Shown piece after piece: positions 1 to 5,451 of a stretch of 5,451 bases of DNA. A model generated the notes under the pieces. It was given only the letters and a program-made list of their open reading frames with translations, had not been told where the DNA came from and ran no database searches. This stretch comes from JAWXCH01 sp034440595 (GTDB lineage Bacteria; Planctomycetota; Planctomycetia; Pirellulales; JALHPA01): the NCBI GenBank assembly GCA_034440595.1, contig JAWXCH010000488.1, positions 1-5,451 of the forward strand. The letters are read 5' to 3'. A program made the position numbers and the translations under genes. Within the stretch, counting starts at the first letter, position 1, and each line of letters opens with the position of its first letter.

Positions 1-899
1 ATCGCCGCGTCATTTGCGGGCTGTCCGGTGGCGTTGACTCGTCGGTCGTAGCCGCCCTGCTATATCAGGCGATTGGATCGCAGCTTTCCTGCATTCTGGT
101 CGATAACGGCCTGCTGCGCAAGGACGAGGCCGAAGCGGTCATTCGCGAATTCACCACACATTTCAAAACCGACCTGCATGTGGTTCGCGGCGAAGAAAAG
201 TTCCTCGGACAACTGGCCGGTGTGACCGATCCACAGGAGAAGCGCAAAATCATCGGCCGGGCGTTTATCGAATGCTTCACCGAAGAGGCAGCTCGAATCG
301 ACGGAGCACACTTCCTTGCCCAAGGGACGCTCTACCCGGACGTGATTGAAAGCGGTGCGGCAGTTGACGGGCCTGCCGCCACCATCAAGCTCCATCACAA
401 CGTCGGCGGACTTCCAGAAGAATTGGGCTTTGAGCTGATCGAACCGCTCCGTGACCTGTTTAAGGACGAGGTCCGTAAGCTCGGCCTGCAATTGGGCCTG
501 CCAGAGGACATTGTCTGGCGGCATCCATTCCCTGGGCCTGGCCTGGCCGTACGTTGCCTTGGAGAAGTGACCGCCGATCGCCTGGAGCGACTTCGCGAAG
601 CGGATGCGATCGTGATCGAAGAGATCAAGGCGGCCAAGCTCTATCGCCAAACCGCGCAGGTCTTCGCCGTGCTGCTACCTATTCAGAGCGTTGGGGTCAT
701 GGGAGACGCCCGCACCTATGAAGACTGTCTCGCAGTTCGTGCGGTCGAGACCGAAGACTTCATGACCGCCGACTGGAGCCACCTGCCATACGACCTGCTG
801 GCACGGATCTCGACCCGGATCATCAACGAGGTAAAGGGCATCAACCGCGTTGTCTACGACATCAGCAGCAAACCCCCCGCGACGATTGAGTGGGAGTAA
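1..899 (+). CDS. guaA: GMP synthase (glutamine-hydrolysing), C-terminal part; 5' end outside the window
   Basis: Converts XMP to GMP using ATP and glutamine-derived ammonia, the last step of de novo guanine nucleotide synthesis in the cytoplasm. The reading frame enters with the codon at base 3 and gives 298 visible residues. The PP-loop ATP pyrophosphatase motif SGGVDSS is at visible residues 8-14. Further on come QGTLYPDVIES, the HPFPGPGLAVR segment, the RTYEDCLAVRAVE block and the canonical ending KPPATIEWE, which belong to the ATP-pyrophosphatase and C-terminal dimerisation domains. GuaA is usually about 520 residues, so the class I glutamine amidotransferase domain and the start of the synthetase domain lie upstream. 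The frame is intact to a TAA stop. No clear hairpin plus T-tract follows it. Family assignment is very secure; the start cannot be seen. Confidence 0.98.
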   Translation, partial: RRVICGLSGGVDSSVVAALLYQAIGSQLSCILVDNGLLRKDEAEAVIREFTTHFKTDLHVVRGEEKFLGQLAGVTDPQEKRKIIGRAFIECFTEEAARIDGAHFLAQGTLYPDVIESGAAVDGPAATIKLHHNVGGLPEELGFELIEPLRDLFKDEVRKLGLQLGLPEDIVWRHPFPGPGLAVRCLGEVTADRLERLREADAIVIEEIKAAKLYRQTAQVFAVLLPIQSVGVMGDARTYEDCLAVRAVETEDFMTADWSHLPYDLLARISTRIINEVKGINRVVYDISSKPPATIEWE

Positions 900-940
900 A
901 GACGCAGCTCTTCGATAGTACATTCTTGGGAGGGCATAAA

Positions 941-1093
941 ATGGGCAGAATCTCGCTGACTGCAGGGCAAATTAGCTCGCAATCCTCGGCTTGCAACCGC
1001 CCTCAAAACTTGACATATGTCAAAACGATGTCTAGTATTTGGTTACGTGAAGGATTCCACCCGGGCACGCTGAGCGGAGGCCAGCGTGGTTAG
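941..1093 (+). CDS. Possible 50-residue small ORF ahead of the toxin gene (doubtful)
   Basis: An ATG at 941 is preceded six bases upstream by GGGAGGG (928-934), one of the best ribosome-binding sites in the window. The frame encodes 50 residues and stops with TAG at 1091-1093, overlapping the GTG start of the next gene by 8 bp, an arrangement compatible with translational coupling. I do not recognise the product, which is polar, Ser/Gln-rich and has no membrane segment or motif. Against it: the promoter and palindrome at 1010-1038 lie inside it, and the codon pattern is not convincing. It may be a chance ORF, a leader peptide for readthrough from guaA, or a remnant. Confidence 0.2.
   Translation: MGRISLTAGQISSQSSACNRPQNLTYVKTMSSIWLREGFHPGTLSGGQRG
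1010..1038 (+). promoter_or_regulatory. Promoter with overlapping palindromic operator for the toxin-antitoxin operon
   Basis: TTGACA at 1010-1015 is a perfect sigma70 -35 hexamer. After a 17-bp spacer comes TAGTAT at 1033-1038, a 4/6 match to TATAAT. The -35 box is also the left arm of a perfect 14-bp palindrome, TTGACATATGTCAA (1010-1023). A 7-bp direct repeat TCAAAAC lies at 1003-1009 and again at 1020-1026. Predicted transcription starts near 1045, about 40 bases before the toxin start. A palindrome on the -35 box just upstream of a gene pair encoding an HTH antitoxin is the expected site for autorepression. The sequence is not the E. coli MqsA box, so binding is inferred. Confidence 0.65.
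1075..1080 (+). promoter_or_regulatory. Ribosome-binding site deciding the GTG start of the toxin gene
   Basis: CGGAGG lies five bases upstream of the GTG at 1086. No ATG occurs in frame until well inside the conserved part of the protein, so this site supports the GTG start. Confidence 0.65.
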
Positions 1094-1427
1094 ACTTAAA
1101 GACCCAGAGCTCCTAGCCGTTTTTCAGGAAGTCCTTTCCGAATGGAACATTGGTGGGACGATCATTTGGCTTCCGCAGCCCACTGAGTGGCTGGACGCAA
1201 ATATTGAGGGACACGACACCAAGTCAGCCGGAAAGCTGATGTTTGAACACTTTCATCGAGGCGGCGAAATCGACCAAGTTCGTGAGACCCGGCTAGATTA
1301 CACCGACAACTCACACCATTACGACTTTCGATTTGCTATTAACGGCCGAAGGGTGTACATCGAAACCGTCCTTCGCGACTCACCCTGTGGCCCCGTCATT
1401 GTTGTTGTGAGTATGCATGATGAATGA
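1086..1427 (+). CDS. Putative RelE/MqsR-like toxin paired with an MqsA-type antitoxin
   Basis: A 113-residue protein beginning with GTG behind a good ribosome-binding site. No signal peptide or membrane segment is visible. The N-terminal third looks helical (about 7-20), the middle carries HFHRGG (55-60) and QVRETR (64-69), and the C-terminus alternates polar and hydrophobic residues as in paired beta-strands: YDFRFAINGRRVYIETVLRD (79-98), then PVIVVVSMHDE at the end. This ending resembles the last strands of MqsR, where a Val-Tyr-Leu strand holds catalytic Tyr81; Tyr91 here would be the counterpart. Its 11-bp overlap with a downstream MqsA-like gene, and the toxin-first order of mqsRA, suggest an mRNA-cleaving or otherwise growth-inhibiting toxin. 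The fold and activity are inferred; overall similarity to MqsR is too low to call it MqsR. A conserved partner protein without toxicity is the alternative. Confidence 0.6.
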   Translation: MVRLKDPELLAVFQEVLSEWNIGGTIIWLPQPTEWLDANIEGHDTKSAGKLMFEHFHRGGEIDQVRETRLDYTDNSHHYDFRFAINGRRVYIETVLRDSPCGPVIVVVSMHDE

Positions 1428-1923
1428 ACAATTGCTACAAACTGTCAGGAAAGAACGTCCCTACCCGCGACCTTGTGCGCTTTGCGGTAAATTAGCGCTG
1501 CATGGCGTAGTCATTCCTTACGATGTCAAAATAAAACACGACGGCAAGTTGCATGAATTTCACATTCCTGCGCTGCCTTCCGATCAGTGCAGCGAATGCC
1601 AGCAAATTTACTTTACTAACGCGACTGCGGACGCGAAAAATAATGCCCTCCGTGACCATATCGGACTTCTCCACCCGGCGCAGATCAAAGAGTTCCTTAC
1701 CAAACACAACTTAACGCAGCGCAGCTTTGCCTCGCACTTGCGCGTCGCCGAAGAATCTGTCTCACGTTGGGTCAACGGAGAGTCCATCCAATCACGCGCA
1801 CTCGACACTTTGATGCGCGTCTACTTCGCCAAGCCAGATGTACGCGAGATGCTAGCTAGCGGATCCTTTATCAGCATCACGCCGAACGAAACTGCCGGGC
1901 CGTCCAGTATGGTTTCAACCTAA
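1417..1923 (+). CDS. MqsA-family antitoxin: YgiT-type zinc finger plus XRE-type HTH
   Basis: A 168-residue protein with two parts. Residues 1-75 carry two CxxC pairs, CALCG (20-24) and CSEC (58-61), the zinc-binding layout of YgiT/MqsA N-terminal domains, which in MqsA bind the toxin. Residues 85-140 form a helix-turn-helix of the MqsA type: PAQIKEFLTKHNLTQRSFA, then SVSRWVNGESIQSRALD, where E. coli MqsA has its SRYERGE turn and Arg101; Arg117 is the likely counterpart. A tail of about 28 residues follows. ATG codons at 1417 and 1420 are both possible starts; either overlaps the toxin gene by 8-11 bp, implying translational coupling. Expected role: neutralise the upstream toxin and repress the operon through the palindrome at 1010-1023. 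The family call is firm; the partner is inferred from context. Confidence 0.88.
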   Translation: MMNEQLLQTVRKERPYPRPCALCGKLALHGVVIPYDVKIKHDGKLHEFHIPALPSDQCSECQQIYFTNATADAKNNALRDHIGLLHPAQIKEFLTKHNLTQRSFASHLRVAEESVSRWVNGESIQSRALDTLMRVYFAKPDVREMLASGSFISITPNETAGPSSMVST

Positions 1924-1964
1924 CATGATGCGACATGCACTTGGAACCCTGACCAAATGGACTT

Positions 1965-2270
1965 CTATAGCGAGTTATCTGGATCGGCACAAAACGCCAG
2001 ACAATCTTCAAGAGTCTCAAAAGTCTTCGTATACGGCCATGAGGGTTCCGCCTCGGCCATTCCGCTCCAAGTCAGATGCACCGCTGCGTATCGAAAGCTT
2101 GCTCCACTAATTTCAAACAATACGTCGTCGCAATCCTGACGCCGCGCAATGGCTTTAGCCTTCAGGCCAAATAGTAGATGTCTCTCTGAAAGCTCTCTGC
2201 TCAGTTCCTGCTCCAAATGTGGTCCATCGTCATTGACTTGGTGCCAGGGTGGGTAAAATTCAAACGCCAT
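1965..2270 (-). CDS. Conserved-looking hypothetical protein, 101 residues, function unknown
   Basis: Start chosen at the ATG read from 2270, because AGGAG lies six bases upstream on the minus strand (about 2277-2281). A longer frame to 2315 exists but lacks such a site. The product is soluble, with no signal peptide or membrane segment. It opens MAFEFYPPWHQV, continues through an acidic/basic helical stretch, then IARRQDCDDVLFEI (about 42-55), AAVHLTWSG (about 61-69), a WPYT segment and a C-terminal stretch rich in Asp/Cys. The VHLTWSG and WPxT pattern looks like that of small widespread uncharacterised bacterial proteins, from memory; I cannot name a family. It converges on the toxin-antitoxin operon with a 41-bp gap and is divergent from the tRNA promoter. 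TAGAAT at 2321-2326 (minus strand) could be a -10 box, without a good -35. Confidence 0.7.
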   Translation of the reverse strand: MAFEFYPPWHQVNDDGPHLEQELSRELSERHLLFGLKAKAIARRQDCDDVLFEISGASFRYAAVHLTWSGMAEAEPSWPYTKTFETLEDCLAFCADPDNSL

Positions 2271-2414
2271 TGCAAGCTCCTGAGATCGCGGAGTTTCCCC
2301 AACTGATTCGAGCACGTCGTATTCTACTCCAACACCGGATTTCGGTTTTCACGGCCCTAAATCCCCGCAGAATCCTTATCTTCCGTACCCCGTTCAGCCG
2401 TTTCCCCCCAGGGG

Positions 2415-2443
2415 TTGACATTCGCCGCGAACGGCCATTTAAT
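2415..2443 (+). promoter_or_regulatory. Strong sigma70-like promoter for tRNA-Ile
   Basis: TTGACA (2415-2420, perfect), a 17-bp spacer and TTTAAT (2438-2443, 5/6). The predicted start is near 2450, leaving a leader of about 120 bases before the tRNA. No protein-coding gene on this strand follows before the tRNAs, so this is the likely stable-RNA promoter. Confidence 0.6.
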
Positions 2444-2486
2444 ACGCTATTCTCCTGTGTGGGCTATTTTCCACTCGTCAGGATGG

Positions 2487-2527
2487 CGCGACCCAGACCA
2501 GGGGCTATGAACCCTACGCCGGTCGCG
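2487..2527 (+). other. Foldable leader element upstream of tRNA-Ile
   Basis: CGCGACC (2487-2493) and GGTCGCG (2521-2527) are perfect 7-bp inverted repeats enclosing 27 bases. Inside, AGGG (2500-2503) can pair with CCCT (2512-2515), giving a stem with a nested hairpin. It lies between the promoter and the tRNA, so it would be part of the transcribed leader. It may serve processing or antitermination, or be incidental; no known motif was recognised. Confidence 0.35.
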
Positions 2528-2548
2528 TTTGTCATTGAAGGAGATAGC

Positions 2549-2564
2549 ACTGCAAAAAAGCAGT
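2549..2564 (+). other. Small hairpin immediately before tRNA-Ile
   Basis: ACTGC and GCAGT form a 5-bp stem around a six-adenine loop, ending four bases before the first tRNA base. Its place suggests a role in separating the tRNA from its leader during 5' maturation, but this is inference and no T-tract follows, so it is not a terminator. Confidence 0.3.
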
Positions 2565-2568
2565 ACTT

Positions 2569-2642
2569 GCGCGCATAGCTCAGTTGGTTAGAGCGCCACC
2601 CTGATAAGGTGGAGGTCCTAAGTTCGAATCTTAGTGCGCGCA
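2569..2642 (+). tRNA. tRNA-Ile, anticodon GAT
   Basis: Full cloverleaf of 74 bases. The acceptor stem GCGCGCA (2569-2575) pairs perfectly with TGCGCGC (2635-2641). The D stem is GCTC/GAGC, the anticodon stem CCACC/GGTGG (2596-2600, 2608-2612) encloses CTGATAA with anticodon GAT at 2603-2605, the variable loop is AGGTC, and the T arm is CTAAG-TTCGAAT-CTTAG (2618-2634). The discriminator is A2642. The following bases are CTA, so CCA is not encoded and must be added after transcription. This tRNA normally lies in the 16S-23S spacer, but no rRNA is seen here. Confidence 0.97.
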
Positions 2643-2681
2643 CTACACTTACGACAATTTAATTGCTGGCAATCGGACACG

Positions 2682-2711
2682 TTGACCAATACGGTCAGTG
2701 CTCGGTACGAT
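2682..2711 (+). promoter_or_regulatory. Possible promoter or hairpin between the two tRNA genes
   Basis: TTGACC (2682-2687, 5/6) and TACGAT (2706-2711, 4/6) are separated by 18 bp and could start a transcript about 40 bases before tRNA-Ala. The same stretch contains the inverted repeat TGACC/GGTCA (2683-2697, 5-base loop), so it may be a processing hairpin in a joint tRNA-Ile/tRNA-Ala transcript. The 115-bp spacer holds nothing else I recognise. Confidence 0.3.
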
Positions 2712-2757
2712 GAGCCAAGGCAGATAGTTGCCCATTAGTAGAGTTGAAAGACCGCTT

Positions 2758-2830
<73 letters not shown>

Positions 2831-2831
2831 G

Positions 2832-2843
2832 TTTTTTCTTTTT
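2832..2843 (+). terminator. T-rich terminator directly after tRNA-Ala
   Basis: TTTTTTCTTTTT begins one base after the tRNA. The GC-rich acceptor/T-arm structure followed by a T-tract can act as an intrinsic terminator, and it separates the tRNA transcript from the convergent isomerase gene. No separate hairpin is present. Confidence 0.5.
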
Positions 2844-2902
2844 GCCGCCACTTTATCGGTCGGCAATGCGACAGACTGGCCACCATTTCGGCAGCCTCGG
2901 CA

Positions 2903-3667
2903 TTACGCGGCGGCTGTCATACGGTCCCACAGCATCCGGTAGTACTTCATCACGCGCACCGGATCGGCCGTCTTTCCTTCTTCGACCAGTGTCCAACCTT
3001 CGTACTTGGACTTCTTGAGCAGTCCGAACAGCTCCATCCACGGGTAATCGCTCGTCAGGTCGTGAATATGCATAGTCTGACCAAAGTACTTGCGGACCAT
3101 TTCAAAATTGGCCGCCAGACCCTTCCCGTTCATATCCCCAGGGTTGCTATTCCAGCACACGCGGGCACCCTCGTGGTTGGCATGCTCCATAATCGTCTTA
3201 ATCCGCGGCAAATCCGAAGTATCTTTGCCATGAACTTCTAGCCGAATCTCAACTCCGTAGCCAGCGCCAAACTCCGCACACTCCCGTAGTGCCGCACCAA
3301 TTTGAGCCAACGACTCCGCCTCCGATTTACCCTTCGTCAGCCCGTTCGGACGCACCTTCACGCCACTACCACCAACGTCGTGGCAAAGCTCGATAAATGC
3401 CTTCGTCTCCTCGATGTTCTTTTTCACTACCGCCGGATCAGCTGAGTGATACTCACAGGCACTTCCCAGGCCGACCAAAATAATCCCACTGTCCGCAAAT
3501 CGCTGAGCCACTTCGCCGCGCTGCTGCTTGCTCAGCGGGATTTCCACGCCATGCTTGTGCGTCGTCCGCAGTTCGACCCCCTTAAACTTGGTGTCCTGGC
3601 AATTCTTGATCAAAGTCGGCAGATCCCATTCCGAGCCCCACATATAGCTAACCAGTCCAAGTTGCAT
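2903..3667 (-). CDS. Sugar phosphate isomerase/epimerase, xylose-isomerase-like TIM barrel
   Basis: A 254-residue cytoplasmic enzyme of the AP-endonuclease-2/xylose isomerase-like TIM-barrel superfamily, which isomerises or epimerises sugars or sugar acids with a divalent metal. The ATG read from 3667 is chosen because the barrel's first strand (MQLGLVSYMWG) begins there, as in relatives; a TTG at 3784 would add 39 residues without any domain or signal peptide. No clear Shine-Dalgarno is seen. Likely active-site positions: E32 in GVELRTTH, E144 and H146 in RLEVHG, N173/N175/D178 in CWNSNPGDM, H200 and H202 in HIHDL, and E229 or E230 in LVEEG. GLGSACEYHS and GVKVRPNG are characteristic of a group I associate with planctomycetes. 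The exact substrate cannot be told. The gene is single, convergent with tRNA-Ala and divergent from the prenyl synthase gene. Confidence 0.88.
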   Translation of the reverse strand: MQLGLVSYMWGSEWDLPTLIKNCQDTKFKGVELRTTHKHGVEIPLSKQQRGEVAQRFADSGIILVGLGSACEYHSADPAVVKKNIEETKAFIELCHDVGGSGVKVRPNGLTKGKSEAESLAQIGAALRECAEFGAGYGVEIRLEVHGKDTSDLPRIKTIMEHANHEGARVCWNSNPGDMNGKGLAANFEMVRKYFGQTMHIHDLTSDYPWMELFGLLKKSKYEGWTLVEEGKTADPVRVMKYYRMLWDRMTAAA

Positions 3668-3772
3668 AAGAATCGTCGGGGGTTGAAGTTGAAGGCAGGT
3701 ATTCAAGCGCCGCATCGCAGCGCAACAGGTAGGATCTAGGCAGGTACCGACGGAACACCAATCGGCCCTCGT

Positions 3773-3801
3773 AGTATCCACCAAGTAGCAGTACGTTGCA
3801 A
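3773..3801 (-). promoter_or_regulatory. Weak candidate promoter for the isomerase gene
   Basis: On the minus strand TTGCAA (3801-3796) and GATACT (3778-3773) are 17 bp apart, each a 4/6 match. The predicted leader is about 100 bases. Weak boxes; listed because it is the best-spaced pair I found upstream of this gene. Confidence 0.22.
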
Positions 3802-3947
3802 CTATTTGGCATTTGCTCGCTAAATCGTCCTGAATTGGTGCCTAATTACGCCTCAGGCTGCCTTGTATTTGCGGAGTTAATCCTATGGCGAAACCGCGGT
3901 TACTATTGCCGGGCCCACGTAAGCTGGCGAATCTGCCCCCAAAGCAC

Positions 3948-3976
3948 TCGACAACTTGGCATCCGCGACCGATAAT
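3948..3976 (+). promoter_or_regulatory. Candidate promoter for the polyprenyl synthetase gene
   Basis: TCGACA (3948-3953, 5/6) and GATAAT (3971-3976, 5/6) with an ideal 17-bp spacer. Transcription would start near 3983, about 85 bases before the GTG start. The rest of the divergent intergenic region 3668-4068 shows no gene, RNA or repeat that I can support. Confidence 0.42.
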
Positions 3977-4068
3977 TTGCGGTTTAGCCAGGCAGACAGT
4001 CGCCCAACCTGCCATGCTGATTGAATTTGCGATTTTGCGTAAACCATGAACATTGGAAAGCCCCTCCT

Positions 4069-5451
4069 GTGGCGACTGTAACTCCAAACGCGTCGTTGTC
4101 GGGCGATGACAATGCCGCCATTCAAAACGGAAAAGTAACCCCGACCGTGGTTTCTCAAAAAATGGCGACAGCGAACGGCACCCGCAAGCAAAGCACGCTG
4201 AAGGTCGTTCCACAAAGCCTGGAGCTGCGCGAGCAGATCCTGGCCTGCTGCACCGACGCCATTACCTCCCTGGACCGTGCCCGCCCGTTGGGTAAACCGG
4301 AACTGGAATCCATCGCTCGTCAAATTCTGACTGAAGAAGCCCTCAGCCACGACTACGTCGGCTGGACAATGGTCATTCTCGCCAGCGAATTCTGGCGATT
4401 ACGGGTTCAATCCGTTCCCTATCAGCGGCGACTCCTGTTGCTCCCCCCTGCGTGGTTGCACAACGGTGCCAGCAAGAATCACTCCCCTGCCGACGAGACG
4501 GCCACTACCAATGGCAAGTCACTGTTCCGCTTCCGTCGACAGGCAGACGAGCTGGGTTACCAGGTGCTGAATGCAAACGATGTCGCCTCGGTCGTTAAGG
4601 CAATTGTCAGTGGTCAGGTCGATGCGATCCTCGGCGTAGCCAGCCTCGCTCTGCTGGAAAAAGCGATCGATCAGGTTTTGCCAGCCGGTATCCCTTGCAT
4701 GGCCATTCCCCTTCTGGATGAACAGCGCCCCCAAGATGCTGTCGACGCCGCCTGGGTTCAATCCATGATTGAACTTCCGCACTGTGTGAATCAAGGCGGT
4801 GCGAATCAAGCGGATCCGCCATTTACGAACTACGCTCATCTTATGCGCGCTGCGGCCGAAATGTTCCAGGGGGATCAACTGGAAGCGATCGCCCCCCGTG
4901 TGCATCGCAGAAGCCCGACGGCAAAACAGAATGGCACGCCACTCACTCAGACGCAAGATGACCCGCTCGCCGGTATCAATCCTCTCGCCGGAACAGAGGC
5001 CATCGCCTATGACTTCCTTGGCAAAGGAGGGAAATATTCTCGTCCGTTTATCACTCTCGCCGTATACGACAGCCTGACCGGCGGGAATGGTACGCGCCCT
5101 CATGGTGATGAGCATCTGCGAAATCTGCCCCTCGCAATTCGGCGCGTGGCGATGTCGATCGAAGCTTTTCACAAAGCCTCACTAGTCCATGACGACATTG
5201 AAGACGATGATTCGTATCGCTATGGCCAGCCAACTTTGCACCGACAATTCGGCACGCCCACGGCGATCAACATCGGGGACTATCTCATTGGACTCGGCTA
5301 TCGCTTGGTCAGCCGCGAAAAAGGAACGCTGGGTGCAGAAATTGTCTGCGACATCGTCGATCGCCTGGCCGATGCCCACCTGAAGCTGAGCGAAGGTCAA
5401 GGTGCCGAACTCCTCTGGCGCGATTCCCGCAACAAACAACTGACCAGTGCC
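4069..5451 (+). CDS. Polyprenyl diphosphate synthase with a DUF116-like N-terminal extension; 3' end outside the window
   Basis: Adds isopentenyl diphosphate units to an allylic primer to build isoprenoid chains. 461 residues are visible and the frame is open at the window edge. The GTG at 4069 has GGAAAG eight bases upstream; an ATG at 4162 is the alternative start. Residues 1-45 are low-complexity. Residues about 50-240 resemble DUF116 (VLNANDVASVVKAIVSG, then DAILGVAS at 185-192 and GIPCMAIPLL at 207-216) but lack its cysteine clusters. A polar linker follows. The catalytic domain starts near 300: GGKYSRP (320-326), FHKASLVHDDIEDDD with the first Asp-rich motif DDIED at 375-379, RYG instead of the usual RRG, and INIGDYLIG. 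Ala370, five residues before DDIED, matches long-chain synthases such as IspB rather than farnesyl synthases with an aromatic there. The second Asp-rich motif lies beyond the window. The catalytic call is firm; chain length and the role of the extension are inferred. Confidence 0.9.
   Translation, partial: MATVTPNASLSGDDNAAIQNGKVTPTVVSQKMATANGTRKQSTLKVVPQSLELREQILACCTDAITSLDRARPLGKPELESIARQILTEEALSHDYVGWTMVILASEFWRLRVQSVPYQRRLLLLPPAWLHNGASKNHSPADETATTNGKSLFRFRRQADELGYQVLNANDVASVVKAIVSGQVDAILGVASLALLEKAIDQVLPAGIPCMAIPLLDEQRPQDAVDAAWVQSMIELPHCVNQGGANQADPPFTNYAHLMRAAAEMFQGDQLEAIAPRVHRRSPTAKQNGTPLTQTQDDPLAGINPLAGTEAIAYDFLGKGGKYSRPFITLAVYDSLTGGNGTRPHGDEHLRNLPLAIRRVAMSIEAFHKASLVHDDIEDDDSYRYGQPTLHRQFGTPTAINIGDYLIGLGYRLVSREKGTLGAEIVCDIVDRLADAHLKLSEGQGAELLWRDSRNKQLTSA

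Noticed and set aside
60..650. Long minus-strand reading frame of 196 residues
   Set aside because: It lies fully antisense to guaA, whose motifs are unmistakable; no ribosome-binding site or recognisable domain.
1925..2139. Two plus-strand frames of about 60 residues just after the antitoxin gene
   Set aside because: Both are antisense to the better supported minus-strand gene at 1965-2270 and lack a ribosome-binding site.
2249..2578. Plus-strand frame of 109 residues ending in tRNA-Ile
   Set aside because: It spans the tRNA promoter and leader, overlaps the start of the tRNA, and its Arg/Pro/Phe-rich translation looks random.
2657..2667. Short AT-rich palindrome CAATTTAATTG between the tRNAs
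   Set aside because: Five-base arms in AT-rich spacer are likely by chance and no T-tract follows.
3842..4350. Two minus-strand frames of 123 and 155 residues in the divergent region
   Set aside because: Their upstream halves are antisense to the prenyl synthase N-terminus and they show no domain; a promoter-like pair for the plus gene lies inside them.
4519..5172. Minus-strand frame of 217 residues
   Set aside because: Antisense shadow of the prenyl synthase gene, which contains the conserved GGK and DDxxD motifs on the plus strand.

Overview
The window looks like chromosomal DNA from a planctomycete, probably of the Pirellulales type. This is inferred from three things: the kind of sugar-phosphate isomerase, a polyprenyl synthetase carrying a long N-terminal extension, and a tRNA-Ile/tRNA-Ala pair that stands alone instead of lying between 16S and 23S rRNA. 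Many planctomycetes have split rRNA operons. No rRNA is present to confirm the taxonomy.

Layout from left to right. Bases 1-899 hold the 3' part of guaA (GMP synthase), whose N-terminus lies outside the window. Bases 900-1923 hold a compact two-gene module: a 113-residue RelE/MqsR-like candidate toxin overlapping an MqsA-type antitoxin (YgiT-type zinc finger plus HTH). It has its own sigma70-like promoter, and a perfect 14-bp palindrome covers the -35 box, as expected of an autoregulated type II toxin-antitoxin operon. A small gene of unknown function (1965-2270) faces it from the minus strand. Bases 2271-2568 contain a strong promoter and a foldable leader, followed by tRNA-Ile(GAT) and tRNA-Ala(TGC), then a T-rich terminator. 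The minus-strand gene at 2903-3667 encodes a TIM-barrel sugar-phosphate isomerase/epimerase. After a 400-bp divergent intergenic region, a plus-strand gene runs off the right edge. It encodes a polyprenyl diphosphate synthase preceded by about 300 residues, part of which resembles DUF116 but without the cysteines that define that family.

The housekeeping functions (GMP synthesis, tRNA, isoprenoid chain elongation, sugar metabolism) are not an obvious pathway; each gene appears to be its own transcription unit. The toxin-antitoxin pair and the small opposing gene form the accessory part of the window, lying between guaA and the tRNA genes. The two points most worth follow-up are the identity of the toxin paired with the MqsA-like antitoxin and the cysteine-free DUF116-like domain fused to the prenyl synthase.
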